Shown: positions 53,201 to 63,012, counted from the stretch's first letter. The stretch: DNA of 64,000 nt from Flammeovirga sp. SJP92 (GCF_001583495.1 NZ_LQAQ01000063.1:142800-206799), one strand, 5' to 3'. Program-made: numbers and translations. Notes: generated by a model not told the origin, from the sequence alone.

Positions 53201-55873
53201 ATGAAAAAAAACGCGCTTATTTTTGCTTTCCTTGTGATGTCAGTCCTAGGATATGGGCAGTCATTTACAGGTCAGCAAGTAAAACAAGGCTATGCTATTT
53301 TTAGTGATGAAGTTTCCTTTATCTTTGATGAAGGCATCTACAATCAAAAACCAAACAAAGTAACCGTAACGGGGTCTTTTAGGGGATGGGACACGGATAT
53401 GGACAACGAGGAATGGCAACTGAAAAAAATTGGAGGACAATGGATACTAACATTCAACAATAAAGATTTTAAGGTAATTTCTCCCCAAGCTGAATTTAAA
53501 TTTAGAATCGATGAAGGCGAATGGTTAAGCCCTTCGGATGTGTCTCCCAACACTAAAGCAGGCAATTTGGTATTTATGCAGAATACTATTCTCCCAGGTC
53601 TTAAAGCAGAACTAAAAAATGAAAGACTTATATGGGCCAATGTTGTGGGTGAAAGACCTTTAGATCCAAAGGCTTATATTATCACTTCTGCAGCAGGTGA
53701 CACTATCAAAGTTAAAGGTGTTTTACCAAATGAAGCAACATCAACATTGATCCTTCCTGAAACTCCTTTGGATAAAAAGAGAGTGTATTACTTACATATC
53801 CCTTCCCAAAAATTATCCGCTTTGTGTTCTTATGATGGATGGTTTAGAGAAACGTTCTCTACTAAAGAACTGGGTGCCAATATCGATGATGGCAAAACTT
53901 CAGTACGCCTTTTTGCTCCAAGAGCCACTTTAGTAAAACTTTATTTATATAAAGATAAAGATGACACTAAAGCGTATGAAGTAATTGACATGAAAGAAGA
54001 TGAAGATGGCGTGTGGGAAGCTTTCTTTGATAAAGACCTTCATGGCGTGTGGTATGATTTTACGATTCACGGACACCAAGATCCGGGTAACTTATTTTAT
54101 GAAACAACAAAAGCACACGTTTCTGACCCTTATACGCGTGTAAGTGATGATACATGGGGTAAATGTAGAATCTGGCACAGAACTACTCCTGCCACTCCTT
54201 TGGCAAATGGTATTCCTGCCATGGAAGATGTGATTGCTTATGAAGTACATGTACAAGATTTCACAGACCGTTTGCCGGTAGATGAAAGTATCAAAGGACG
54301 TATTCCAGCGGTTACAAAAAGAGGTTTGAAGAACTCAAAAGGGCAAAAAATTGGTTTTGATTACTTATTAGATTTAGGTATCAATGTGGTTCACTTAATG
54401 CCAATTCAAGAGTATCTGCACTACCCTACAGATGACTGGAAAGCTTCTTTTGAGAATGACGAGTACATGATCTCGCAAGGTGTAAGTGAAGAAAATTATC
54501 AATGGGGTTACAGAACTTCACACGCTATGGCGGTGGAAACAAGATACCGTACTGTAGGTAAAGAACCTGGTGAAGAGCGTAATGAGTTCAGAGATCTTGT
54601 TCAAGCATTCCATGACGAAGGTGTGGCAGTAATCATTGATATTGTACCGAACCACACTGCGGAAAACATGGATGGCAACGCTTGGATTTTCAACTTCAAT
54701 GGTATTGATAAACAGTATTATTATAGAACAAAAGACCTTGAGCATATTGGTGATTACGGTAACGAGGTGAAAACTGAAAACCGTCCAATGACACAAAGAT
54801 GGTTGATCGACCAATGTCAATATTATATCAAAGAATTTGGTATCGACGGTTTCCGTATCGATTTGGCAGGTCAAGTGGATCAGCAAACTTTGATTGCTTT
54901 AAAAGAGGCAATCGGTCAAGATAAAATTGTTTATGGTGAGCCTTGGATTGGTTCTAATGATCCTGAATTTGAAGCGAATCCATCATGGGATTGGTACAAA
55001 GAGGATTCTCCAATCACATTCTTCCAAGATGATTCAAGAAGCGCTTACAAAGGTCCTGTATTTAAATTGACAGATCCTTTGACTGACCGTGGATGGGCTG
55101 GCGGTAAAACGAGCGATCGTGATGCTGTAATGATGGGCTTAGAGAATTCAAATAAAGAAGATAAAACACCTAACTCTGGTATCACTTACTTGGATATCCA
55201 CGATAACTTCACTTTATCAGATCAGTTTGGTGGTGAGAAGTTTGACGGCCGTACAAGCGTAGATCAAGATAACTACAAAATCGCTGTAACACTTTTATAT
55301 ACTTCATTGGGACCATTGGTAACCAATGGCGGTTCTGAAATTATGCGTTCAAAAGCTGATGCTCCTTTGAAAGAAGTGGTGAAAACTACGAACAAAGGAT
55401 ACAAAGTATACATGCACGGTTACAGAGACACGTACAATCACCGTACTGCCAATCAGTATGCTTGGGAAACTGTAGGTCAAACACCAACAGCAGGTAATAC
55501 AAATGATTACAAAAACATGTTTGCATTCTGGAAAGGCATGAACGAGTTCAGACTTTCAGAATATGGTAAAGTGTTCAGAATTGCTGACAAAGCACCTGAA
55601 GGTTACTATCAGTTTATTACTCCTAAAGACGAACATCAATTGGGGTATATCGTAGACCAAAAAGTATTTGTATTGTTGAATACAGGTGATACTGAAGCTA
55701 CATTCAAAAATGTTGAATTGCCAGCAGGTAATTGGAAATTAGTAGCGAACAATGATGCTGTAAATATTCAAAAAGGTGTGAAAGACCTCAAAAACCTAAA
55801 AAGTTTAAAAGGTGGATCTTCAGCAAATATTACAGTTCCTGCTGTTTCATTGAAAATTTGGGTAAAACAATAG
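53201..55873 (+). CDS. pulA: Secreted type I pullulanase (GH13)
   Basis: The 890-residue protein has a signal peptide (MKKNALIFAFLVMSVLGYGQ). An early-set/CBM-like N-terminal region (residues 30-140) and a CBM48 domain (about 230-320; TSVRLFAPRATLVKLYLY) precede the GH13 barrel. The catalytic acids lie in GFRIDLAGQ near residue 553, YGEPW near 578 and YLDIHDN near 666. The NYQWGYRTSHAMAVETRY segment is a variant of the pullulanase YNWGYDP motif. It cleaves alpha-1,6 links in branched alpha-glucans. No T9SS sorting domain is present, so it is probably periplasmic. Together with the amylase it forms a starch-degrading capacity. Confidence 0.93.
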   Translation: MKKNALIFAFLVMSVLGYGQSFTGQQVKQGYAIFSDEVSFIFDEGIYNQKPNKVTVTGSFRGWDTDMDNEEWQLKKIGGQWILTFNNKDFKVISPQAEFKFRIDEGEWLSPSDVSPNTKAGNLVFMQNTILPGLKAELKNERLIWANVVGERPLDPKAYIITSAAGDTIKVKGVLPNEATSTLILPETPLDKKRVYYLHIPSQKLSALCSYDGWFRETFSTKELGANIDDGKTSVRLFAPRATLVKLYLYKDKDDTKAYEVIDMKEDEDGVWEAFFDKDLHGVWYDFTIHGHQDPGNLFYETTKAHVSDPYTRVSDDTWGKCRIWHRTTPATPLANGIPAMEDVIAYEVHVQDFTDRLPVDESIKGRIPAVTKRGLKNSKGQKIGFDYLLDLGINVVHLMPIQEYLHYPTDDWKASFENDEYMISQGVSEENYQWGYRTSHAMAVETRYRTVGKEPGEERNEFRDLVQAFHDEGVAVIIDIVPNHTAENMDGNAWIFNFNGIDKQYYYRTKDLEHIGDYGNEVKTENRPMTQRWLIDQCQYYIKEFGIDGFRIDLAGQVDQQTLIALKEAIGQDKIVYGEPWIGSNDPEFEANPSWDWYKEDSPITFFQDDSRSAYKGPVFKLTDPLTDRGWAGGKTSDRDAVMMGLENSNKEDKTPNSGITYLDIHDNFTLSDQFGGEKFDGRTSVDQDNYKIAVTLLYTSLGPLVTNGGSEIMRSKADAPLKEVVKTTNKGYKVYMHGYRDTYNHRTANQYAWETVGQTPTAGNTNDYKNMFAFWKGMNEFRLSEYGKVFRIADKAPEGYYQFITPKDEHQLGYIVDQKVFVLLNTGDTEATFKNVELPAGNWKLVANNDAVNIQKGVKDLKNLKSLKGGSSANITVPAVSLKIWVKQ

Positions 55874-55924
55874 ATTGATTCTATTAAGTATTAAGTCAAA
55901 AATCTTAGTACGTTACACATATAA

Positions 55925-55965
55925 AACCCTTCTTTCTAATGCTTGAAAGGAGGGGTTTGTTTTTC
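55925..55965 (+). terminator. Terminator of the pullulanase gene
   Basis: AAACCCTTCTTTC pairs with GAAAGGAGGGGTTT with mismatches in the middle, followed by GTTTTTC. Confidence 0.65.
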
Positions 55966-56009
55966 ACAAAAAAGAGTCATTCCCCGCTATACAAAAGGAA
56001 TGACTCTTT
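55966..56009 (-). terminator. Terminator of the small lipoprotein gene
   Basis: AAAGAGTCATTCC (55971-55983) pairs perfectly with GGAATGACTCTTT (55997-56009), followed by a T-run on the minus strand. Confidence 0.85.
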
Positions 56010-56030
56010 ATATTTTATCTCAAAGTGATT

Positions 56031-56702
56031 TTAGAATGAAAACTCTCCTTTGTCTATTGTGATGTATTCTTCTATTGCTTCAGAATATAACGTCAAAGAG
56101 AATGTTCCCTTGGCTAAATGCTTTTCAGCGTCATAACTTGAAATGATCAGAAAATCATTCGGTCTGCTATTACCTTCAGGCAACAAACTTGTATAGACAT
56201 TTCCATTGTAATACAATGTTACAACACCACCTTGATAAATGTTATTATAAATTTCAATAGTTGTGATACCATTCTGCGGTTCCAATGTATTTGTAACTGG
56301 ATTGGTAATATAAGTTGAATTTAATTTTAGATTTCTTGGCTTATAAATATTCTCTGGAATAGTGGTCCCATCATCAAAAACCACCTCTGAATCAACCGTA
56401 TCTAGTTGACTATGTGCTTGCATAGATAAAAATTCGAATTGAATTTCAAGCCCATCAATATCAGGATGCATTAATTCTTTTGTATTCGTAAAGCTAATAG
56501 AATCTCTAAAAGAAGTAGATGAAAATCCGAATGAATATTGAAAATCAAATTCCACCTCTTCTCCTTGAAGTTCAAATTTAACATAGTCTTCGACTTCTGA
56601 TGGTTCTTCATGTGAAATGTCTGATTCTGTTGAACATGAAAAAGCGAATAAAGTGAGTGCAACCAGTAATATCGATTGAAGTTTTATTGATTTAGTTATC
56701 AT
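56031..56702 (-). CDS. Lipoprotein of unknown function
   Basis: The 223-residue product has lipobox AFSC with lipidated Cys23, followed by an acidic Ser/Glu stretch (CSTESDISHEEPSEVEDY) typical of surface lipoproteins of Bacteroidota. The mature part is beta-rich with alternating hydrophobic residues and no motif I recognise. It begins with YVKFELQGEEVEFDF, like the repeated beta domains of small DUF-type lipoproteins. A candidate promoter lies upstream. Monocistronic. Function unknown. Confidence 0.75.
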   Translation of the reverse strand: MITKSIKLQSILLVALTLFAFSCSTESDISHEEPSEVEDYVKFELQGEEVEFDFQYSFGFSSTSFRDSISFTNTKELMHPDIDGLEIQFEFLSMQAHSQLDTVDSEVVFDDGTTIPENIYKPRNLKLNSTYITNPVTNTLEPQNGITTIEIYNNIYQGGVVTLYYNGNVYTSLLPEGNSRPNDFLIISSYDAEKHLAKGTFSLTLYSEAIEEYITIDKGEFSF

Positions 56703-56734
56703 TTTTATTAAGTTAAGAGTACAGTATAGCTAAA

Positions 56735-56742
56735 CAAAAGTA
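56735..56742 (-). promoter_or_regulatory. Candidate -7 element of the lipoprotein gene
   Basis: On the minus strand TACTTTTG matches TAnnTTTG, about 33 bases before the ATG at 56702. No clear -33 element. Confidence 0.35.
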
Positions 56743-56842
56743 TGAACTATACTTTGTTTTACATATTTCTTTTCATGAATAAATCGTTAATAATAATGTA
56801 TACAGCACTATTTTAACGATATAACTTGCTCTTGATAATGCT

Positions 56843-57829
56843 TTACACCTTATTTCTTAATTCAGAAGGAGGGAAACCATAAGCGTCTTTAAACATCTTA
56901 CTCATATACCCCACATTGGTAAAATTGAGATCCATTGAAATGGCTGTAATGCTCTTATTGGTACGGTTAATTTGTCGGTAGGCTTCTTCTATTTTTTGTT
57001 GATTATAGAATTGTAAAATGGGTTTATCAAAAATAGATTTAAACACTCGATTCAACTTAGAAATACTCATTCCATATTTAAAACTTAAGTCTGACAAGTT
57101 GGGTTGTTGAGTGAAATCGGAGAGGTATTGTTCTTTCAACTGCATCATGATTTTCAAGTCATCTTCATGAATATTTCTTTTGAAACCATTCGCTACTTTC
57201 TCCATTTTTTCACGCACCAACCCAATGATTTCTAAGGGTTTTGTAAAGAACTGAATCGGTCTTCTTCTTTTCTTATCCAAATTGAAAAATAAAGCTTTCA
57301 CTAAATTTTCAATCTCTACATCCAATGGAAAGTACTTGAACCATGAAGATTCCTCATGAATCAGTTGGGTAATTTGACTGTTCTGCTTTCCCATAAACTT
57401 TTTATACAGCTCCAAAGAAAATACAATAGAAAGCCATTGACACTTTGTATCTACAGGATATTCTACTTCAAAATTCTGTTTAGAATTATAAAAAAATACA
57501 CCGAGGTTGTTGAAGTCATGTTTTTGTTCATCACCAAGAAAAGAGCCAGTAAAACCAATTTTTAGAGCAAAATAAGGTTGTTCTTCCTCACTTCGACTAC
57601 TTTAAAATAAAACGGGTTTTTGAAAATGTAAAGTAGAGATAGAAATATACATTTCATCTAAAAAAGTAAATGAGTGTATATCGATATCAGCCCAGCTGTT
57701 TTCAACTCTAAGGTGTTCTCCATCCCATTCTCCTTTAAGGTCTTTTGCTACTTTTTCATAAGCAACTTCTTGAGCAAGTTCGTTCCCTTCAATTATATAT
57801 TGATAATCCATACTTCCGTTTTTGGTCAT
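56843..57829 (-). pseudogene. AraC-family regulator interrupted by one in-frame stop
   Basis: A continuous frame from the ATG at 57829 to 56843 would encode 328 residues, almost the length of the AraC protein at 10393-11376. It contains a single TAA at 57602-57604, after KPVLF; the same frame continues with SSRSEEEQPYFALKIGFTG without further stops. The C-terminal part has both AraC helix-turn-helix units (LSDLSFKYGMSISKLNRVFKS and ITAISMDLNFTNVGYMSKMFKDAYGFPP). No frameshift is needed. The gene is either newly inactivated, a sequencing error, or read through. The amidohydrolase and porin genes upstream are its likely partners. Confidence 0.8.
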
Positions 57830-57915
57830 TATCTAATATACTAGGTTTTGGTAGGGAAAAGCAATAAATAGAAAAAGGAAAGAAACTTATCCTTCCCTTT
57901 CTTCTAAGAATATTT

Positions 57916-59191
57916 TTATAAAAAAACTCTAAATCTTAGTCCGAACACTGACGTAAAATCAGTATTCATATTCAAAGCTGGATTGGCTACTAATTGAACA
58001 CTCGGTGTGAGTTCTGTATGATGCGTCAATTTGAATTTGTAGAAAATCTCAGAGACATATTGATCTCTCAGTTTCTGACCAAAAGTACTCTCATTTGGTC
58101 GGTTCCAGTTTAATCCGCCCCCTAAAGTATTTGGTCCCATAATATTATAAGTGAATCCTGCACTGACTGATGCTTCATAAAAACTTCCTCCATCTTTGGC
58201 CCAGCCACCTCTTACAAAAGGCATAAACTTAGTACCAATCAACCAACTTGCAGATCCGATCACACCAAAACCACTTTTTGTACCCAGAGTTTCACTAGCA
58301 TCTACCTGCCAAACCATAGCATGAATATTTTTCAAGAAAGCTGATTTCATTCCGGGTGTATATCCAATTTCAAAGGTTTTTAAAGTTTCAAATTTACTGA
58401 AGAAAGTATCAAAGCTTTTCCAAAACTCAGTGGCTTTTCCGTTGATGTCAATCATACTTCCCACCAAATACACATTATCACTGACCCAAACATTCAACAT
58501 CGCTCCCATAGATCCATCAGGAAACATACCACCCATGGTACCTGATCCTGTTGCAAACAAAATGTTATTGAAACTTGTCCAAGGGTGCATGTACGTCGGC
58601 CCAATCCGTCACATCCACAAAACCTGTATAGAAAACTATCTTATTATTATTAAAACTTTGTCGCCAATACAAATTGGTCATTCTCCATTTCTGATCATTG
58701 TAGACCGACTGCATAAAACCTAGAAACCCGACATCAATAGGCCCAAATTCTCTTAATGCATTATCAGTGTATTTATGTCTGTTTTCGAACTTAAAAACTA
58801 AACCACCTTCCGAAGTTCCTTTTTTATTACGTACCAAATTCCATTTACCGTACACTCTAAAAACTCCACTTGCTCCCACATTATTATTGACTGCAGATGT
58901 AGCACCCATCACTTGAGAGTTGTAATCCATATTGACCATAAAACCTGATTTCTCGTAGAATCTGTTTTTAGCATTATCCGTACTATCTAGCACATTCCAA
59001 AGGCTTGTCTTTTCCGTCTCTTTCTGATCGCTTTTTAATTGATTTTCAACAGATGCAGGACTTGTTATACTTTTTTCATTCTGACTATAACTTGAAGAGA
59101 TATTGAAGAGTATCAGCATCAATAAGAAATATAGTCTTCTAGGGCTCTCCTTTATTGTTAAAGGAGAGCTTTTTTTAGTTAGGTTATTCAT
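57916..59191 (-). pseudogene. OprB-like carbohydrate porin, frameshifted
   Basis: Two overlapping frames together encode about 425 residues. The first (59191 to 58565) has a signal peptide ending near SSSYSQ and runs to FVDVTDWADVHAPLDKFQ. The second (from about 58590) continues with HPWTSFNNILFATGSGTMGGMFPDGSMGAML and ends in a beta-strand with terminal Phe-Leu. The join lies in the sequence GCACCCTTGG; removing one T gives DVHAPWTSFNN, as expected for the family. The protein would be an outer-membrane carbohydrate-selective barrel. The start region contains an 11-bp perfect hairpin. Confidence 0.8.
59144..59176 (+). terminator. Terminator-like hairpin inside the porin reading frame
   Basis: GCTCTCCTTTA (59144-59154) and TAAAGGAGAGC (59159-59169) form a perfect 11-bp stem followed on the plus strand by seven T residues. 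It overlaps codons 7-16 of the antisense porin frame. No plus-strand gene ends here. Confidence 0.55.
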
Positions 59192-59234
59192 TTTTAATAG
59201 TATTTTGATCGATTATTTTGAAAGTAGGGATGAT

Positions 59235-60554
59235 CTAGGGCAATATGTTCTTAAACACTTTACCATCTTTCATAATGAGTAGAAGGTTTTTCTCAGGATT
59301 AGACAACAACTTGATGTCCTCTAATGGATTTCCTTCAACAATCAACAAATCAGCATAAGCACCTTTTTCTACCACTCCTAGAGGCCCTTCTTTATAAGGA
59401 TGTCTTTCACCACTTCTTTCAAATAATTCTGCATTGTTTGATGTCGCTTGCACAAGAATTTCGTAACCTGTAAAGTATTTAGATCGAGCTGTGAACTCTA
59501 AACTTTGCATTCGTTGGATATCAAGTGAACCTAAAGCATCAGTACCCCAGCTCATTTTCACACCAATTTTCTTCGCTCTTTCATAACCTGCTTCTGCACC
59601 TGCTTGCGCCACTAAATACTTCTTGGCTGCTTCACCTTTTAAACCTGCTTGTTCTGGTGTTAGGCCAAATGCAAGGAATTGTGTCGAGAAGAAAACATCA
59701 TGATCCTTCATCATTTGGAATGTTTCTTCAGTGGCAAATAAACCATGCTCTACACATTGGAATCCTGCATTAATTGCATTTTGAACTCCTTCATTAGAAT
59801 AAGCGTGGATAGTTGCATACGTTCCCCATTTATCGGTCTCTTTCACAATAGTTTCTAATTCTTCAATCGTATATTCAGTAACATCAATAGGATCATGAGC
59901 CCCTGTAATAGAACCACTACCAAAAGCCTTAATCTGTGCTGCACCACCTCTTAAAATATCTCTTGTCGCTTTTTGTGTTTCAGCCACTCCATCTGCAATA
60001 ATGGTCCAGCCTCTTAGATACGCTTTATCGATTTGACCAGTAAAGTGAGGAGATAAATACCATTCTTTAGGATCATAATCACCATGACCAGAAGTTTGTG
60101 ACAAGAATGCTCCAGAAGGTAAAATTCTTGGCCCAGGAGTGACACCTTCATCAATCAGGTGCTTTAATCCAAACGATGGTCCGCCGACATCACGAATAGT
60201 AGTAAAACCACGCATCAACATTTCTCTAGCATTGACAGCGGCCAGTACCCCAGAATACCCCTCAGGAGCTCCATACACTAAATATTCAATGTCATCATTC
60301 CACATAATGTGTGTGTGGGAATCTGTCAAACCAGGTATCAATACTTTCCCTTGTCCATCAATCACCTCACATGAATCTGCACTAATATTTTTTCCTATTT
60401 GATGTATTTTATTTCCTTGAACGAGTACATCCACCCCTTCTTTTAATTTCTCATTTTTACCATCAAAAACATTTACATTTTTGATTAATATTCTGTCTTG
60501 TGCAAATAATTGAGTACTAAGAATTAAGCACATCAGGATAAATAAATTTTTCAT
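59235..60554 (-). CDS. Exported metal-dependent amidohydrolase (imidazolonepropionase/prolidase-like)
   Basis: From the ATG at 60554 the 439-residue product has a signal peptide (MKNLFILMCLILSTQLFAQ). The metal-binding signature is LIPGLTDSHTHIMW near residue 80. A catalytic-site Lys lies in AAQIKAFGSGS near 215, His in TYATIHAYSNEG and VEHGLF, and Asp in KMSWGTDALG near 335. These identify an amidohydrolase of the Zn-dependent group containing dipeptidases and imidazolonepropionase. Exported members often cleave Xaa-Pro or other dipeptides. It is upstream of the broken porin gene by 43 bases, so they probably formed an operon. Confidence 0.9.
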   Translation of the reverse strand: MKNLFILMCLILSTQLFAQDRILIKNVNVFDGKNEKLKEGVDVLVQGNKIHQIGKNISADSCEVIDGQGKVLIPGLTDSHTHIMWNDDIEYLVYGAPEGYSGVLAAVNAREMLMRGFTTIRDVGGPSFGLKHLIDEGVTPGPRILPSGAFLSQTSGHGDYDPKEWYLSPHFTGQIDKAYLRGWTIIADGVAETQKATRDILRGGAAQIKAFGSGSITGAHDPIDVTEYTIEELETIVKETDKWGTYATIHAYSNEGVQNAINAGFQCVEHGLFATEETFQMMKDHDVFFSTQFLAFGLTPEQAGLKGEAAKKYLVAQAGAEAGYERAKKIGVKMSWGTDALGSLDIQRMQSLEFTARSKYFTGYEILVQATSNNAELFERSGERHPYKEGPLGVVEKGAYADLLIVEGNPLEDIKLLSNPEKNLLLIMKDGKVFKNILP

Positions 60555-60788
60555 TTTCTTTCTTTCGTTTAATTGAATAATATCATCAAATACCATTCGA
60601 TGACATTACAAAGGTCATGGTTTATGGCTCCAATCATTTAGAGAAAAAAAGCAGGTTGTTATAGATTTTCGTCAAACAGGTAAAATATTCTATTTCTGAA
60701 AAATCCCCATTTTAGGTGATATTTTAGAAGGAGAAAAATAATTAGTTTTGAATGATTTAAATTAAAAATAGAAATTAAAGTTAGAAAG

Positions 60789-60816
60789 CTCCAAGTGACA
60801 TCGCTTGGAGTTTTTT
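60789..60816 (+). terminator. Orphan hairpin terminator
   Basis: CTCCAAG (60789-60795) pairs with CTTGGAG (60804-60810), followed by six T residues. No annotated plus-strand gene ends here. Confidence 0.65.
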
Positions 60817-60884
60817 CATTATTTCACTCTAGCATTAATGCAATTCAAAATCGATTAGAGATCACTTTTTTATCAAAGTATCAT

Positions 60885-60892
60885 TACATTTG
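60885..60892 (+). promoter_or_regulatory. Candidate -7 element of the Crp-type gene
   Basis: TACATTTG matches TAnnTTTG. The ATG at 60914 is about 22 bases downstream with an AAGGAA ribosome-binding sequence (60903-60908) between them. Confidence 0.45.
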
Positions 60893-60913
60893 AATAAATA
60901 AAAAGGAATCAAA

Positions 60914-61486
60914 ATGCCAAATTTCACACAAATCTCTAAGTTTTTCGAAACGGAATACCCCTTAAACAAAGAAGGTCTAAAAGAACTTTTCAACTCATTT
61001 CAAGTAGAAACCTATAAAAAAGGAGATTTAATACTACAAATAGGCAGTTTTGAAAATCACTTGAGGTTCCTCAATAATGGAAGTGTACGTGAGTATTATA
61101 TCAGCCCCGAAAAAGAAACCAATACTTTGTTCTACACTACCCCTCAATTTATCACTGATTTCTCCGCTTTCAACAACGATACTTCAACTAGAAAAAACCA
61201 AGAAGCACTTACTAAAATTGAGTTATTAACCATAGAAAAAAGCACCTTCAGGAACTTGCTTCAAAAGTATGAATGTGGTAAATCGTTCATTGACCTTACC
61301 TTTCAGAAAATTCTTCAGAATAAAGAGCAGTTTGAGTACAACCGTGTCACAAAAACGCCAGAGGAACTCTATAAAGAATTAATGATTTACAAACCGCATT
61401 GGCTTCAAGCCATTCCTCAGTACCATATTGCTTCTTATTTAGGAGTTACACCTGAGACATTGAGTAGAATTCGTAAGCGTATCTGA
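60914..61486 (+). CDS. Crp/Fnr-family transcriptional regulator
   Basis: The 190-residue protein has a cyclic-nucleotide-binding fold (YKKGDLILQIGSFENHLRFLNNGSVREYYIS) and a C-terminal helix-turn-helix (PQYHIASYLGVTPETLSRIRKRI). It belongs to the same subgroup as the protein at 51566-52129. The closeness of the two metallo-beta-lactamase-fold genes downstream on the same strand suggests it may regulate them. Ligand unknown. Confidence 0.9.
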   Translation: MPNFTQISKFFETEYPLNKEGLKELFNSFQVETYKKGDLILQIGSFENHLRFLNNGSVREYYISPEKETNTLFYTTPQFITDFSAFNNDTSTRKNQEALTKIELLTIEKSTFRNLLQKYECGKSFIDLTFQKILQNKEQFEYNRVTKTPEELYKELMIYKPHWLQAIPQYHIASYLGVTPETLSRIRKRI

Positions 61487-61558
61487 TTTCTTGATTTGAA
61501 TCAATGGATTTGGCTTCTGTGAAATCGACATTTGTATTGTACAAAAATCAATACAATT

Positions 61559-62212
61559 ATGAAGTTATATCCTATCAGAAAGTTACAATTAGACGGTGAT
61601 ATACCGATGAACTGTTATGTGCTTGACAGAAATGGAAAGTGCTTTATTATTGACCCTGGTTATCAAAAAGAAGTTATTCAAAAATATGTAGAAGAAGAAG
61701 GTCTTGAAGTGATTGGGATCTTACTGACTCATGCTCATATTGACCACATTGAAGCTTTAGACTGCTTTGATGTACCTGTTTATCTCCATGAATTAGAATA
61801 TCAAATATTAATGGATGATAGCCTGAATGGCTTTGGATATTTTGGGAAACAAAAAGCTTATGATACACATTCCCTTGATATTCTAACGATCACTGAAGAA
61901 ACCAAGTTATATATAGATGACTATGAAATTTCTGTAATCCTCACCCCGGGGCATACTGTGGGTGGTGTTTGCTATAAAATCGGTCATGATCTATATGTGG
62001 GAGATACACTATTTGAAGGTAGTGTCGGCCGTTGGGACAGACCTACAGCAAATCTTGCTCAGCTCAAACAATCAGTTATCCGATTAATTGACGAACAGCC
62101 TGATCATATGGTCATTCATCCAGGTCATGGACGTAGCAGTACGATTGGTACCGAGAAACAAATCAACCCATTCTATCATGAATGGAAACGTGAACTTATT
62201 CATTCATTATAA
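61559..62212 (+). CDS. Metallo-beta-lactamase-fold hydrolase (GloB-like)
   Basis: From the ATG at 61559 the 217-residue protein shows the complete zinc-binding set: THAHIDH (H-x-H-x-D-H) near residue 55, His in LTPGHTVGG near 128, Asp in LYVGDTLFEGSVGR near 148, and a C-terminal HPGHG near 190. FIIDPGY opens the fold. This arrangement is that of glyoxalase-II-like hydrolases and persulfide dioxygenase relatives, usually about 210 residues in this subgroup. It probably hydrolyses a thioester. The next gene starts 12 bases after its stop, forming a two-gene operon. Confidence 0.9.
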   Translation: MKLYPIRKLQLDGDIPMNCYVLDRNGKCFIIDPGYQKEVIQKYVEEEGLEVIGILLTHAHIDHIEALDCFDVPVYLHELEYQILMDDSLNGFGYFGKQKAYDTHSLDILTITEETKLYIDDYEISVILTPGHTVGGVCYKIGHDLYVGDTLFEGSVGRWDRPTANLAQLKQSVIRLIDEQPDHMVIHPGHGRSSTIGTEKQINPFYHEWKRELIHSL

Positions 62213-62224
62213 ATACCTATACTC

Positions 62225-62989
62225 ATGAAAATTCATCATATCAGAAATGCCTCAATGGTCATTGAAACCAATGACAAAGTAATTTTAGTAGACCCAATGC
62301 TAGGCAAGAAAAGCACAATGCCTCCATTTTCATTCATTCGCTTTAAAGCTCGAAAAAATCCATTAGTCGATCTTCCAAATAACATCCAACCTGTATTAGA
62401 TAAAGTTACTCATTGTCTGGTCACACACCTTCACCCTGATCATTTAGATAAGGACGGCGAAGAGTTTTTAAGAAAGAATAGTATTCCTGTGATATGCAGT
62501 GTAAAAGATGAGGATGAGTTGATAAAAAGAGGTTTGAACGTTACTCAAACAGTAGATTATTGGAAAAGAAGAGACTTCTTAGGAGGAAAAATTGAAGGTA
62601 TTCCAGCAAGACATGGTTATGGTTTTGTAGCTAAACCTGCCGGAAATGTAATGGGTTATTATATCGAACTACCTGATCAACCCTCTGTTTACTTGAGTTC
62701 TGATACAATTTATACAGATGCTGTTGATAAAGTATTGAAAGAATATAAACCTGAAATCAGTGTTGTAGCAGCAGGTTCTGCTCAATTTGATATATTCAAA
62801 CCGTTATTGATGACTGTTGAAGATGTGATCAAATTTACGAAAAATGCTCCTGGTAAAGTGATTGCTAATCATATGGAAGCGGTGAACCATTGCCCAACAA
62901 CTAAAGTTGGCCTTAGACAAAAATATACTGATCTAGGATTAATGAAGAAAAGCTTTGTTCCTGAGGATGGAGAGATGATTACGATTTAA
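62225..62989 (+). CDS. Metallo-beta-lactamase-fold hydrolase (UlaG-like)
   Basis: The 254-residue protein has the metal site in VTHLHPDHLDKDG near residue 75, His in IPARHGYGF, Asp in YLSSDTIYTDA near 165, and a C-terminal NHMEAVNHC. The N terminus MKIHHIRNASMVIETNDKVILVDPML is typical of UlaG/YcbX-type MBL-fold proteins, which include lactonases and related hydrolases. It is translated from a two-gene operon with the GloB-like gene. The substrate is not evident. Confidence 0.88.
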   Translation: MKIHHIRNASMVIETNDKVILVDPMLGKKSTMPPFSFIRFKARKNPLVDLPNNIQPVLDKVTHCLVTHLHPDHLDKDGEEFLRKNSIPVICSVKDEDELIKRGLNVTQTVDYWKRRDFLGGKIEGIPARHGYGFVAKPAGNVMGYYIELPDQPSVYLSSDTIYTDAVDKVLKEYKPEISVVAAGSAQFDIFKPLLMTVEDVIKFTKNAPGKVIANHMEAVNHCPTTKVGLRQKYTDLGLMKKSFVPEDGEMITI

Positions 62990-63012
62990 TCCTCATTCTT
63001 TAATAAGAAAAA

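Larger units (their letters stand above)
60555..60913. other. Divergent intergenic region with an orphan terminator
   Basis: The 359 bases contain a TAGTTTTG element (60743-60750), then a hairpin with T-run (60789-60816), then the promoter of the Crp-type gene. Nothing is encoded on the plus strand upstream of the hairpin. A very short transcript or a leader is possible. The left part has no recognisable signal. Confidence 0.45.
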
